Shown here piece after piece: positions 18,055 through 26,968 of a stretch of 64,000 nt of DNA (the first letter of the stretch is position 1; every line of letters begins with the position of its first letter). The translations under genes and the position numbers were made by a program. Below the pieces are notes generated by a model. That model did not search any database and was not told the origin of the DNA. It was given only the letters and a program-made list of their open reading frames with translations. The stretch is taken from NCBI GenBank assembly GCA_028821605.1, contig JAPPFM010000017.1, positions 1-64,000 of the forward strand, in the 5' to 3' direction. Source of the DNA: Candidatus Poribacteria bacterium. Lineage in GTDB: Bacteria; Poribacteria; WGA-4E; WGA-3G.

Positions 18055-18732
18055 ATGGATGTTACGCATCTGCGTGCGACGCTTCAGACTGCTTTTATTG
18101 GATGCCAGACCGAATACCACTCGCAAGTTACCTCTACCAACGACATCGCCATTACGCGTGGGAAGACTGGTGCAGCAGAGGGAACCCTCATCATTGCGGA
18201 GCACCAGACCGCTGGACGGGGAAGATACGGCAGGAGATGGGAGGCTCCATCGGGAAAGTGTCTCCTTGTGTCCGTTGTGCTTAGGCATCGCTTGCTGCGC
18301 GATCAAGTTACACTTCCAAATCTCATTGGAGCAATTGCGATTGCACAGGCAATTCGCACAACGCACAAACTTGACGCACGAATTAAGGCACCTAACGATG
18401 TCCGTATCAAGGAAAAAAAGGTGGCAGGCGTACTCACAGAACTCGCTTACGATGACCAGCAGCACCCCTTTTTTGTCTTGGGCTTTGGCGTGAATGTCAA
18501 TAGCACTTTAGAGGATTTCCCACGCGAACTACGTGAAACGGCAACCTCCGTGCGGATAGCAGCTGCCCGTGTGAGAAATCGGGACACTGAGGTCTGCCGA
18601 ACCTCGCTGCTACAAGTTATACTTTGTCAATTGGAAGAGACCTACTTGCAATTGAAAAGGAGTGAGACAGATTTAATCATGCGTCAGTTTGAGGAGTTAC
18701 AGGAAAGGACATCACATGAAGGTGATCGTTAG
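18055..18732 (+). CDS. birA: Biotin--[acetyl-CoA carboxylase] ligase, short form
   Basis: A 225-residue biotin protein ligase that makes biotinyl-AMP and attaches it to the carboxylase carrier lysine. It shows the STND block (VTSTNDIAITRG), the biotin/AMP-binding loop GRGRYGRRWEAPSGK and KAPNDVRIKEKKVAGVLTEL. It lacks the N-terminal helix-turn-helix domain of the E. coli repressor form, so it is a non-regulatory ligase. The C-terminal domain is shortened: the frame ends soon after the catalytic core. It starts 5 nt after the TPR gene and overlaps the DUF523 gene by 17 nt. Confidence 0.85.
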   Translation: MDVTHLRATLQTAFIGCQTEYHSQVTSTNDIAITRGKTGAAEGTLIIAEHQTAGRGRYGRRWEAPSGKCLLVSVVLRHRLLRDQVTLPNLIGAIAIAQAIRTTHKLDARIKAPNDVRIKEKKVAGVLTELAYDDQQHPFFVLGFGVNVNSTLEDFPRELRETATSVRIAAARVRNRDTEVCRTSLLQVILCQLEETYLQLKRSETDLIMRQFEELQERTSHEGDR

Positions 18733-19153
18733 TGCTTGTCTCTTGGGTGTTCGCTGTCGATACGATGGCGGTGACAGTCGAAATGAAACAGCGATGAAAC
18801 AGAAGGAAACGTCTGAACTCATTCCTGTCTGTCCCGAAGAGGCTGGCGGGTTGCCAACGCCGCGTCCTCCGGCAGAAATTGTCGGCGGCGATGGAGAGGA
18901 TGTCCTAAACGGTAAGGCAAAAGTTATAACTGTTGATGGGACAGATGTGACTGATGCATATTTAAAGGGTGCCCATCACGCCTTACAAGTCGCACAGGCA
19001 CACGGGGCAACACAGGTGATTCTCAAAGCGAGAAGCCCGTCTTGTGGCTGCGGAGACATTTACGACGGCACTTTTTCAGGGGCCCTTACGTCCGGCGACG
19101 GCGTGACCACAGCACTCCTGAAACGACACGGCATTACCGTTACTTCGCTGTAG
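18716..19153 (+). CDS. DUF523 family protein
   Basis: A 145-residue protein of the DUF523 family. It has the Cys-containing start SACLLGVRCRYDGG, the CPEEAGGLPTPRPPAEI block and KARSPSCGCGDIYDGTFSG, where the clustered cysteines probably bind a metal or Fe-S centre. Function is not established. I chose ATG 18716 because the family begins exactly with MKVIVSACLLG and AGGAAAGG lies just upstream; the longer frame from 18689 lies within birA. It overlaps birA by 17 nt, implying coupled translation. Confidence 0.85.
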   Translation: MKVIVSACLLGVRCRYDGGDSRNETAMKQKETSELIPVCPEEAGGLPTPRPPAEIVGGDGEDVLNGKAKVITVDGTDVTDAYLKGAHHALQVAQAHGATQVILKARSPSCGCGDIYDGTFSGALTSGDGVTTALLKRHGITVTSL

Positions 19154-19180
19154 TTTCTACCAACGGTGTTTAATCCACGT

Positions 19181-19954
19181 TCAAGAAATAAGACTTTGAA
19201 CCTGTTGTCCTATATCGGGACTCCGCATCAAAGACTCACCGACAAGCATCGCCTGCACATTTGCTTCCTGCAGCCTCGTAACGTCTTCACGCGAATAGAT
19301 ACCACTTTCACTTACCACAACCCTGTCCGTCGGGATAGCCTCACGTAATCGGAACGTTGTTGCGATGTCCGTGTGGAATGTGCGCAAATCTCGGTTATTG
19401 ATACCGATAATCTGTGCATCCACGTCCAACGCAACAGCCAATTCTTCTCGTGTATGTACCTCTACCAGACACGCCAGCGACAACGATTCTGCGACATTCA
19501 TAAACGTCCGCAATTCTGATGCTGTCAATGCCGCTACAATCAGTAAGATAGCATCCGCCCCGGCGACGCGGGCTTGGTAGATGTGGTAAGCATCAATCGT
19601 GAAATCTTTTCTGAGCAGTGGTACGTCAACGATTTCTCGAATTGCCCGCAAATAGGCGAGTTCGCCTGCAAAAAAATGTCTGTCCGTAAGCACGGAAATG
19701 GCAGCAGCACCGTTTTCAACGTAGGTTTCGGCAATTGACACCGGATCGAAGTCTTCGCGGATAATGCCTTTACTGGGTGATTTCTTCTTCACCTCTGCGA
19801 TAAGTTTGACAGTATCGCCACCCGTAATGGCATCGCGAAAATCCCGCGTTGGTGGAAGGTTTGAAATCTGATCTTCCAACTTCGCGAGCGGTACTTGCCC
19901 CTGTTCAGTTATCAGTTCTTTCCGCTTATGAGTAATGATTGTGTCTAATATCAA
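19181..19954 (-). CDS. trpC: Indole-3-glycerol phosphate synthase
   Basis: Catalyses ring closure of CdRP to indole-3-glycerol phosphate in tryptophan synthesis. The TIM-barrel motifs are present: IAEVKKKSPSKG (catalytic Lys), DFDPVSIAETYVENGAAAISVLTD, LLRKDF, GINNRDL and VSESGI. About 257 residues, normal size. The longer frame begins with GTG at 19969, but a TTG at 19954 (GAGG 9 nt upstream) would give an N-terminus M-ILDTIITHKRKEL, matching the usual family start, so I prefer it. It follows trpD on the same strand with a very short gap. Confidence 0.9.
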   Translation of the reverse strand: MILDTIITHKRKELITEQGQVPLAKLEDQISNLPPTRDFRDAITGGDTVKLIAEVKKKSPSKGIIREDFDPVSIAETYVENGAAAISVLTDRHFFAGELAYLRAIREIVDVPLLRKDFTIDAYHIYQARVAGADAILLIVAALTASELRTFMNVAESLSLACLVEVHTREELAVALDVDAQIIGINNRDLRTFHTDIATTFRLREAIPTDRVVVSESGIYSREDVTRLQEANVQAMLVGESLMRSPDIGQQVQSLIS

Positions 19955-19979
19955 TCCGTTATCCCTCACCCATAATAGG

Positions 19980-21020
19980 CTAATTGTTGGACACCGACTT
20001 CAGTCCTTCTAATTTCGCGAGTGCCTCGCCTGAGTCGATGGACTCCGATGCAAGTGCGATACCCGCATCAAGACTATCCACTTTCCCGCTTGCAACGATC
20101 GCCGCCCCAGCGTTTAGCACAACAATATCGCGCTTGGGGCCTCGTTCACCTTTCAGCATATTTACTATGATTTCAGCGTTCTCCTCTGGCGCACCGCCCA
20201 AGAGTGCATCAGGTTCCGCTTTCGGAATTCCGAGTGTTGTGGGATTAAGCGTATAGGTATTGACGGTGCCATTTCGGAGTTCCGAAACGCGTGTCGTTGT
20301 TGTCGTTGTGATGTCATCTAAGCCATCATCCCCATGCACAATAAACGCGTGCTGGCACCCGAGATTGTTGAGAGCATTTGCGTGCGCTTCAGTCAATTCT
20401 GGCGTATAGACACCAATTACTTGTGCCTGTGGTCCCGCTGGATTGGTTAGCGGTGCTATGGCATTGAAAATCGTGCGAATTCCGATTTCTCGCCGCGGTC
20501 CAATAGCATATTTCATTGCACCGTGCAGCACCGGCGCGAACAGGAAACCGATGCCGACCTCATCAATGCATTGCCCAACGTGTTCGGGACCGATTTCAAT
20601 GTTCACACCCAATGCCATCAGCACGTTTGCACTACCACTCTGCCGTGTCACACCGCGGTTACCATGCTTCGCGACCGGTACGCCTGCTCCAGCGGTAACA
20701 ATGGCAGAAGTTGTTGAGATGTTGAAATGGTTCAAACCCGTACCACCCGTACTGCACGTATCGACAAGCCGGGGAACTATCGGTGTGGCTTGTAAGTCAG
20801 GCTCGTGGCGTGTGGGAACAGGCGTGGATTTGGCACGCATCGCACGCGTTGCACCTGTAAGTTCCTCTATTGTTTCACCTTTGAGTCGCAGAGCAGTAAG
20901 AAAACACGCAATTTGTGCGTCTGTCGTCTCACCTTCCATGATCCCGTTCATCGTCTCAACCATCTCTGCTTCGGTTAGGCTATCTCCTGCTATAACTTTC
21001 TGAATTGCTTCACGAATCAC
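19980..21020 (-). CDS. trpD: Anthranilate phosphoribosyltransferase
   Basis: Transfers the phosphoribosyl group of PRPP to anthranilate, the second step of the tryptophan branch. The family motifs are clear: DTCSTGGTGLNHFNIST (PRPP binding), KHGNRGVTRQSGSANVLMALG (anthranilate binding) and NPAGPQAQVIGVY. It has 346 residues, full length. The start is GTG at 21020 with AGGAGG 8 nt upstream. It is first of the trpD-trpC pair. The rest of the pathway is not in the window. A strong minus-strand promoter lies just upstream. Confidence 0.92.
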   Translation of the reverse strand: MIREAIQKVIAGDSLTEAEMVETMNGIMEGETTDAQIACFLTALRLKGETIEELTGATRAMRAKSTPVPTRHEPDLQATPIVPRLVDTCSTGGTGLNHFNISTTSAIVTAGAGVPVAKHGNRGVTRQSGSANVLMALGVNIEIGPEHVGQCIDEVGIGFLFAPVLHGAMKYAIGPRREIGIRTIFNAIAPLTNPAGPQAQVIGVYTPELTEAHANALNNLGCQHAFIVHGDDGLDDITTTTTTRVSELRNGTVNTYTLNPTTLGIPKAEPDALLGGAPEENAEIIVNMLKGERGPKRDIVVLNAGAAIVASGKVDSLDAGIALASESIDSGEALAKLEGLKSVSNN

Positions 21021-21051
21021 GCAGTATTCCTCCTAAAATATGATGCCTACA

Positions 21052-21080
21052 ATTATAGCAAATCTTCACAGACATTTCAA
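21052..21080 (-). promoter_or_regulatory. Promoter for trpD-trpC
   Basis: Minus strand: TTGAAA (21075-21080) and perfect TATAAT (21052-21057) separated by 17 nt, about 30 nt from the GTG start. No leader peptide or attenuator is visible in such a short leader. Confidence 0.7.
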
Positions 21081-21179
21081 GAACGACATCTGAATCTAAT
21101 CCAGAAGAAACTTGCAATTTATCTTCAGATGGTATAATATATCAAGGCGCGTTCCATATAAAAAGGTAGTTCTCTTGTA

Positions 21180-21200
21180 CCACAAACCGTGAGTTTGTGG
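21180..21200. repeat. Intergenic palindrome
   Basis: Arms CCACAAAC and GTTTGTGG pair perfectly around CGTGA, 65 nt before the GNAT gene start. Confidence 0.65.
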
Positions 21201-21264
21201 CATTTGGCGTATAATCCTTCAAACTCACCCTTGTGTAAACGAATTTATAAAAAGAAACAAAAAG

Positions 21265-21729
21265 ATGATCCGAAACTATAAACCGAACGACCTGCAAACC
21301 CTTCGACAGATCACTGCTATCTGTTTCGAGAAAGTGTCTATAGACAAAAACATCGAAGACCGATTTGGGCGTATTGGTGATATGGACTGGAAAGAACGCA
21401 AAATGTCCCATATCAATGACGATACAGAAGCAAACCCAGACGGGGTTTTTGTGGCGGAAGTGAACGGCGAGATTGCTGGTTATATTACAACCCGAATTAA
21501 TGACACAACTCGAATTGGCAGTATACCGAACCTCGCTGTGCTACCACAGTTTCAACGCCGCGGTATCGGCAGACAGTTGATTGAAAAAGCGTTAGCATAT
21601 CTGCAGTCGGAAGGAATGCTTTATGCCCGCATTGAAACTTTGGAACAGAATCCCGTAGGTACAAGTTTTTATCCGTCCATGGGCTTCACAGAAATTGCAA
21701 GGCAGATTCACTACATCCAACCGCTGTAG
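21265..21729 (+). CDS. GNAT family N-acetyltransferase
   Basis: A 154-residue acetyltransferase. It contains the acetyl-CoA pyrophosphate-binding motif QRRGIGRQLIEKALAYLQ (motif A) preceded by the beta-strand SIPNLAVLP, and a C-terminal NPVGTSFYPSMGFTEIAR (motif B region). It opens with IRNYKPNDLQTLRQI, the usual GNAT beginning. It may acetylate a protein N-terminus, antibiotic or small amine. The gene stands alone on the plus strand. Substrate unknown. Confidence 0.85.
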   Translation: MIRNYKPNDLQTLRQITAICFEKVSIDKNIEDRFGRIGDMDWKERKMSHINDDTEANPDGVFVAEVNGEIAGYITTRINDTTRIGSIPNLAVLPQFQRRGIGRQLIEKALAYLQSEGMLYARIETLEQNPVGTSFYPSMGFTEIARQIHYIQPL

Positions 21730-21850
21730 GATGCAGTTGTCAGTTAACAGTACGCTGTGAAACAAAATGTGATGAATCAAAGCATCTCTTAACTGAGTAT
21801 TGAGTACTGAATATTATTAACAGATTATACAACAAGGGCAGCAACTTGGG

Positions 21851-23776
21851 TTAAAATAGGAACCGGTACATGGGTTGGTTCGTCGTAATTCCTATGAGGC
21901 TCCAGACGCTGCCGACGATGAATTCGCCTAAGATTAAACCCAAGAAGAACGGAATAAGTTTTCGATGCGCGCTTACACCACCGTGTCGAAGGATAATCCA
22001 TTTGATGACTGAGCTTACGAAAATGGAGAACCAGAATACATTCATCGACCAGCTGCTGGAGATAGCGAACCCAGCAGGATGAAAGGGCCACCAAAAAAGC
22101 CGCATCCGCATTATCATCAGAAAACCGGTAATGAGAAAACCGAGACACATTGCTATAGTTGCTGGTACATCCGGTGCTCTCGGCGAAGTCAGCCAACTTT
22201 GAAGTCGGTTGAAGGGTCGCCCTGCGAACCAGTCGCGCGCACCCTCAATATAAGAGATATGATAGAATGCCCAAAATGAGGCAAAGGTCCCAATAACGAT
22301 TGCAACGCACATCGCAATCAGTAACCGTCGATTGGAAATTCCTGTCCGTTCCGCTAATTTAAACCCCTCCAAGATGTGTGGCATCGGATGCCCACGATAG
22401 GCACGGTTGAAGAAGAAGAGATACGCCATTATGGTTAAGTTGTGCGGACCGAGCAGCCGTGTTCCAAAAATGCGAGGCATCATCTCATCGGGTCCAATAA
22501 AGTGCAAATCGTGGACAGGCGACCCGAGTTCTGCACGCATTCGGGTCACTGCTGTGGAAATAGCGTAGTAAATGCCGAAAAACACGAGGATTACCCAGAT
22601 AGACATTCCTGCTGTTTTGCAAAAGCCAACGATAAAGACGAGGCTTGCGATAAGTCCTAACACTGTCACTCGATACGACATCGGTTCTTCTGAATCGTCA
22701 ACACGTGGATCGTTTCTAAATAACTTGCGTCCAACCAGCGCGAGGTGTTTTCGCGTCGCTACAATTGCGATAACAAACAATCCGAGATATGCCCCGAAGG
22801 ATTGTTCATCAGTGAAAGGGAAGTTCGGCATGCCCCGTACGCCTAAAGCATCTCCGAAGATCCGTTCTGCCTTCCAAAATAGGTAGAAAAACCAGCATGA
22901 GAATGACAAGTCAAGTGGAATAAAGAAAGCAATGCCTACTGCAAATGGAAACACGGCTATCGGAGTCCATCCGATTGCACTCCACGGTTTCTGTGTAAAG
23001 AATGGACGGAGGTCATAAAGCCTCCCACCCAAACTCGGCACTGTCGGATACAGATAGTGAAGTCCATTGAGGATGTCAATTGCGCCAGCGAGACCGAAAC
23101 CGAGCCATATCATCTTGTTTGTCAACAAGTTTGTTCTGCCACCACTTGTCAATTCAAGCGGTAGTTGGATAATAGGATAACTCAGTTTTTCATGTTCTGT
23201 CCACTGTTTCCGGACGAGGCTGTTGATACACACCATCAGGAATACCATCGCGCATAGGAAGCCACCCCAGACAACAGTCGTCGTTAGCCATCCTTGTACG
23301 GTTTCCCATTGGTAAAAGGTTGTTTCGCCGCGGTAGTATTCCGTTAAGAAAGGTCTTTCCTTGACAGCCATCCAATCCGGGATATACCGATGAAACAGGT
23401 CTGCCCAGTCATTTTCTGGTGTTGCGTACCAGAAAGCGTACGGAATCATCGGAATCAAGACGCGAAGGATATCGTGTCCTGCAAGCGAGGAAGCGATCGA
23501 CAACATAATGTAAATCGTCAGCAATTCACCTTGCTGTATTGCAACCGCTGGTGCTATCCGTACCAAGAAGAGGTTAACACATACAATAACAAAGATGCAG
23601 AAAATGACGTTAAAGTAGAGGGAAATAGTGGTCGGATACCCTTGCCCAGCAGAGTCCAGAATCCAGTACATATTCGGGATAATAAGGACAGTCCCGAGTA
23701 GGAGAGCTCGCCATGATGCTCCAAATCTGGAGGGTTGTCTTGATTTATGAGGTTCTGAGGTTAATTCGCTTTTCAA
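21851..23776 (-). CDS. Large polytopic membrane protein (DUF6785/DUF6784-like)
   Basis: A 641-residue inner-membrane protein with about 14 hydrophobic segments and little soluble sequence. Blocks such as EHEKLSYPIIQLPLEL, RMRAELGSPVHDLHF and FFNRAYRGHPMPHILEGFKLA resemble the large membrane proteins catalogued as DUF6785/DUF6784 in Planctomycetes and Poribacteria; I recall this from family descriptions and cannot verify it here. The overall layout is transporter-like, distantly recalling oligopeptide transporters, but that is only a suggestion. The predicted start is TTG at 23776. No neighbouring gene indicates a substrate. Confidence 0.65.
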   Translation of the reverse strand: MKSELTSEPHKSRQPSRFGASWRALLLGTVLIIPNMYWILDSAGQGYPTTISLYFNVIFCIFVIVCVNLFLVRIAPAVAIQQGELLTIYIMLSIASSLAGHDILRVLIPMIPYAFWYATPENDWADLFHRYIPDWMAVKERPFLTEYYRGETTFYQWETVQGWLTTTVVWGGFLCAMVFLMVCINSLVRKQWTEHEKLSYPIIQLPLELTSGGRTNLLTNKMIWLGFGLAGAIDILNGLHYLYPTVPSLGGRLYDLRPFFTQKPWSAIGWTPIAVFPFAVGIAFFIPLDLSFSCWFFYLFWKAERIFGDALGVRGMPNFPFTDEQSFGAYLGLFVIAIVATRKHLALVGRKLFRNDPRVDDSEEPMSYRVTVLGLIASLVFIVGFCKTAGMSIWVILVFFGIYYAISTAVTRMRAELGSPVHDLHFIGPDEMMPRIFGTRLLGPHNLTIMAYLFFFNRAYRGHPMPHILEGFKLAERTGISNRRLLIAMCVAIVIGTFASFWAFYHISYIEGARDWFAGRPFNRLQSWLTSPRAPDVPATIAMCLGFLITGFLMIMRMRLFWWPFHPAGFAISSSWSMNVFWFSIFVSSVIKWIILRHGGVSAHRKLIPFFLGLILGEFIVGSVWSLIGITTNQPMYRFLF

Positions 23777-23886
23777 ATTGCGTGGTGCTTCCTCTCTATA
23801 GCACGTTTATAGGCTCGGAAATAAAAATCAAATCGGAGCTTTCGTTAAAGATTATCTCAATGACTGTTGAGAAAAACTCTGCATCG

Positions 23887-24837
23887 TTACGGCTCGATCC
23901 CGCTGCCATTTTCCAACATTTGCGCGAAGGTTTCAAGACTGTACGTTCGTAAAACTTCACGACGCAATTCTTTGAGACGTTGCAGGGTTTCAACACTTTC
24001 AAGCATTGGCTTCAACTTTTCCACATCTTTAGCAGAAAATCGAACCTCCAGTGCTTCAAGAATACCTTCAATGATGCTTTCTCGGGCACCTTGTTCAATG
24101 CCTTGTTCAATGCCCAGTTTTTTGAAGTATTGGACAACATCTGATTGCATGAGGATTTCCTCCGGTATAATTTCACGAATGTCATCAAAGTTGAAGATGA
24201 CGTTACATAAGATAGCCATAGAGGCAAGATAATTCGGCTTGTCCGCCATGTCCATCGGGATAGTTTCTGCAACTTCAATGCAGTGTCGCAACCATTCTTT
24301 AGAACCCATCTCCTCTGGCGGCTTCATTAATGGTGCGAATGGGATGAGTCCTTTCAACTTTGCCTCCAGAATGTCTTGCCCCTCTATCTCAGAGAGTCTG
24401 ATTACCTTGTATTTGATGGTAATCTCGTACCCTGGACCGTCTTGGACGTATTCCCCCGGATCATTGAGACCCGCATCCGGATGAAAATAGATGACATGCG
24501 AATAGATAGGTATTCCAAACGTCCGAATCCCTAAACCAACGTAGCCTGCTACGCGGTGCGGCATCGGTATCTGCCTGCTATCGTGCGTCTGAAGTTCGAG
24601 ATGCACGATAACTTCTTTTCCGCGGACCCTCGCGTGTATGAAACTATCGGCACGATACCAATTCACTGTCGGCTGTTCTGTTTCAAGAACCCGAATTACC
24701 TCAGCATCCTGTGTGCCAAGACTGAATCTGATTAGGTCATTCGGATCCCCTCGAATGACGTTTTTTGTCACTGTATCATATCGACCACTCGGAAAATCGG
24801 ACGCGTCGGGCTCAGGTTGCTCTATATTTTCTTCCAT
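23887..24837 (-). CDS. Rpn/PD-(D/E)XK-type nuclease-like protein
   Basis: A 316-residue protein resembling the Rpn (recombination-promoting nuclease, formerly YhgA-like transposase) group. The likely PD-(D/E)XK core is Asp64 in YRADSF followed by VIVHLELQTH with Glu81 and Gln83. Residues ~190-235 and 260-310 are helical, the latter with LGIEQGIEQGARESIIEGI, a segment often seen at the C-terminus of these proteins. I chose ATG 24837 because AAGGA is 8 nt upstream; the frame extends to 24918 without support. It is divergent from the PhyH gene. Activity is inferred only. Confidence 0.7.
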   Translation of the reverse strand: MEENIEQPEPDASDFPSGRYDTVTKNVIRGDPNDLIRFSLGTQDAEVIRVLETEQPTVNWYRADSFIHARVRGKEVIVHLELQTHDSRQIPMPHRVAGYVGLGIRTFGIPIYSHVIYFHPDAGLNDPGEYVQDGPGYEITIKYKVIRLSEIEGQDILEAKLKGLIPFAPLMKPPEEMGSKEWLRHCIEVAETIPMDMADKPNYLASMAILCNVIFNFDDIREIIPEEILMQSDVVQYFKKLGIEQGIEQGARESIIEGILEALEVRFSAKDVEKLKPMLESVETLQRLKELRREVLRTYSLETFAQMLENGSGIEP

Positions 24838-24879
24838 ATTAAGTTTCCTTACAGAGTCAATTAGAAAAATAAAATTGCT

Positions 24880-24909
24880 TTGAAATTTTTTCGGTATGTC
24901 TTGTATAAT
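24880..24909 (+). promoter_or_regulatory. Promoter for the second PhyH gene
   Basis: TTGAAA (24880-24885) and perfect TATAAT (24904-24909) are spaced by 18 nt, with about 60 nt of leader before the ATG at 24976. Confidence 0.55.
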
Positions 24910-24975
24910 GCATAGCATGATTTGAATTTCAATCGCCAGATAGAGGTTACTTCCAACACACTAAAGGATAACACC

Positions 24976-25812
24976 ATGGATACAATAACAGATCTTGATC
25001 CAGCAACAGTCTTTACACCAGAGCACAAAGAATTTGTCGAAAACAATGGGTATTTGCTGATTAAAAATGCTTTGCCCCCTGATGTTGTCGCGGAAATTGA
25101 TGCTGCTGTTGACGAGGTTTATGCCAAAGAGGAAGCCGCGGGCAGACTTGAGAATGGTGGTAAATTAAACCTCCGTAACTGCATCACGCACCACGAGGCA
25201 TTCCTTCAACTCCTTGATTGGCAAAAAACGGTGCCGCTCGCCTACGGCGTGCTCAATTGGAACGTACAGATGATTACGTCACACCTTATTGTACTCCCCT
25301 CAAAAGAGGAGCCGCCTCCTGAGGTGAGGAACCGCATCGGCTTGCACCGCGACGGTGGCACATCTCATGCTGAAATGCAGGAACCCCACCCTCGCATTAT
25401 GCTCAAGATTGCTTACGCTATCAGCGACCAATCCGATCCTGCCTCTGGCGCGACCGTGTTGGTTCCAGGGAGTAACCGGTTGACGGGTAGACCACCACTT
25501 GATCCAGATACAGGTTGGGCGCGCGGTGCTATCTCTATGAATGTCAACGCCGGAGACGCGTTTCTCTTTGAGCAACGGACATGGCACGGTATAGGGCACA
25601 ATTGGTCTGGGATGCCCCGCAAAACTATTTTTATGGGCTATGCCTATCGCTGGGTCAAACCGATGGATTATATCACGATGCCTGATGAGCTGGTTGCCAA
25701 ATGCAATCCGATCCAGAAACAGTTGATTGGGGTTGTCAGCGATCCACTCAGTTATTATCTACCGAAAGACCAAGATGTACCACTGCGAGAATTGCTCAGT
25801 TCGCAGGATTAG
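24976..25812 (+). CDS. Phytanoyl-CoA dioxygenase (PhyH) family protein
   Basis: A 278-residue Fe(II)/2-oxoglutarate oxygenase. The iron ligands are His124 and Asp126 in LHRDGG and His204 in TWHGIG; Arg215 after the distal His fits the 2-oxoglutarate contact. FVENNGYLLIKNALPP is the family start and SGATVLVPGSN the conserved core strand. ATG 24976 follows AAAGGA; the longer frame to 24922 contains the -10 region's downstream sequence and has no ribosome site. It differs clearly from the PhyH at 5236 (HxD spacing, length), so it probably acts on another substrate. Confidence 0.85.
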   Translation: MDTITDLDPATVFTPEHKEFVENNGYLLIKNALPPDVVAEIDAAVDEVYAKEEAAGRLENGGKLNLRNCITHHEAFLQLLDWQKTVPLAYGVLNWNVQMITSHLIVLPSKEEPPPEVRNRIGLHRDGGTSHAEMQEPHPRIMLKIAYAISDQSDPASGATVLVPGSNRLTGRPPLDPDTGWARGAISMNVNAGDAFLFEQRTWHGIGHNWSGMPRKTIFMGYAYRWVKPMDYITMPDELVAKCNPIQKQLIGVVSDPLSYYLPKDQDVPLRELLSSQD

Positions 25813-25853
25813 TTAGCAAGCCGATACTCCACAATAAGGATGCGTGCTACTCC

Positions 25854-26759
25854 CTATTCAAGTTGGCTTTTGAGTGAAAGGCTATAGTCAAGCAGCGCGT
25901 TGGCATACGGTATGTTGTGGAGTCCGTACCCACTATCGCCTTTAACCATGTCGTAGTTCAGTTTTGCGTCCAGATAGGCTTGCGAAGTTTTATCAGGCGC
26001 AGCGTCAAGTATCTTTTTAACGGCTTGCATCTTTGATTCTATTTCGGCGCGGTATTGTGGTAACTTCGTTTCCATGTTGTTATCAGCACTATCGTGACAG
26101 CCTGAAGTACTACATGTCGAGAAGTCTGCAATGAATGTGTGGCCTCCGTGTAGCGCAACTGTCTCTGGATCCTCTTTTGCCATGTGGCAATGTACGCATC
26201 GCTTCTTCATTGCGCGCACGTGCGGCGACGGCATCCGTTTCACACCGGCACCCTCACGTCCAAGGAACATCTCCGATTGTGATTGGTGAACGATACCTGC
26301 CCCCGCGCACCCACAGTCCATTTTATGGCAGTTGACGCATAATTTTTTTGCAGGCTTCACCAATAAGTGTTCCTCTTTACTTGTGTGGGAATGGCACGAA
26401 GAACAAGCAACAGCGTTCACCGCTGTCTCTATATTGTAAGTATGCCCTGGATAAACCCTATCACTGAAGACTTCGTAGCCAGAGGAGTGACAACTCAGGC
26501 ACGAGGTTTGGACCTCGTACGGACCTTCAATCAGATTGACAAGAGCGTGTGAGTGCCCCGCGTGCTGCCATTCTTGATAGGCGGGTTCGGTTGCATGGCA
26601 TTTGCTGCAACCCTCAGCAAACGGTGTTTTTGTGTTAAGTGCAACGTTCTCTATAGGTGCTGCGTGCAGTGTTCCGATTTTGTCGTAACCACAAACCGCA
26701 AAAAGGGCAATCGTTCCCATCAGTAGGGACAAGCTTAAAAATAAGAAAACCTGTTTCAT
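25854..26759 (-). CDS. Multihaem cytochrome c (six predicted haem sites)
   Basis: A 301-residue exported cytochrome. After a hydrophobic signal (residues 4-22) there are five CxxCH sites, at Cys51, 87, 119, 141 and 188, and one CX4CH site, CSTSGCH at Cys216. Distal His residues, for example HAGHSH and LHGGH, could be axial ligands, so several haems may be bis-His. The region after ~230 is haem-free and helical. It is an electron carrier or a subunit of a periplasmic reductase, loosely like cytochrome c554/NrfB-type proteins. The ccm genes at 32-43 kb could make it functional. A strong promoter lies upstream. Confidence 0.85.
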   Translation of the reverse strand: MKQVFLFLSLSLLMGTIALFAVCGYDKIGTLHAAPIENVALNTKTPFAEGCSKCHATEPAYQEWQHAGHSHALVNLIEGPYEVQTSCLSCHSSGYEVFSDRVYPGHTYNIETAVNAVACSSCHSHTSKEEHLLVKPAKKLCVNCHKMDCGCAGAGIVHQSQSEMFLGREGAGVKRMPSPHVRAMKKRCVHCHMAKEDPETVALHGGHTFIADFSTCSTSGCHDSADNNMETKLPQYRAEIESKMQAVKKILDAAPDKTSQAYLDAKLNYDMVKGDSGYGLHNIPYANALLDYSLSLKSQLE

Positions 26760-26839
26760 GAGTTTTAATTATCCTCGTCCAATTTCTCTTTTAAATCAGT
26801 GAAACTATGTCGTTGACTGAATAGCCTTGATGATTAAAT

Positions 26840-26868
26840 ATAATATCCGATTTTGTGAAATATGTCAA
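26840..26868 (-). promoter_or_regulatory. Promoter for the multihaem cytochrome
   Basis: Minus strand: perfect TTGACA (26863-26868), 17-nt spacer, TATTAT (26840-26845), leaving a leader of ~75 nt before the ATG at 26759. Confidence 0.65.
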
Positions 26869-26887
26869 TACTTTTTAGTGTTAGAAA

Positions 26888-26927
26888 CCCACGAGTTACG
26901 TCCTTAACATTTCGTCAAACTCGTGGG
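26888..26927. repeat. 10-bp inverted repeat upstream of the DUF1080 gene
   Basis: Arms CCCACGAGTT (26888-26897) and AACTCGTGGG (26918-26927) are perfectly complementary with a 20-nt spacer. It lies between the divergent cytochrome promoter and the DUF1080 start and could be an operator or a dispersed palindrome. Confidence 0.6.
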
Positions 26928-26968
26928 ATGACTTCGATCTGGAGATCGAGACTGTAGGAGGGACTTTG

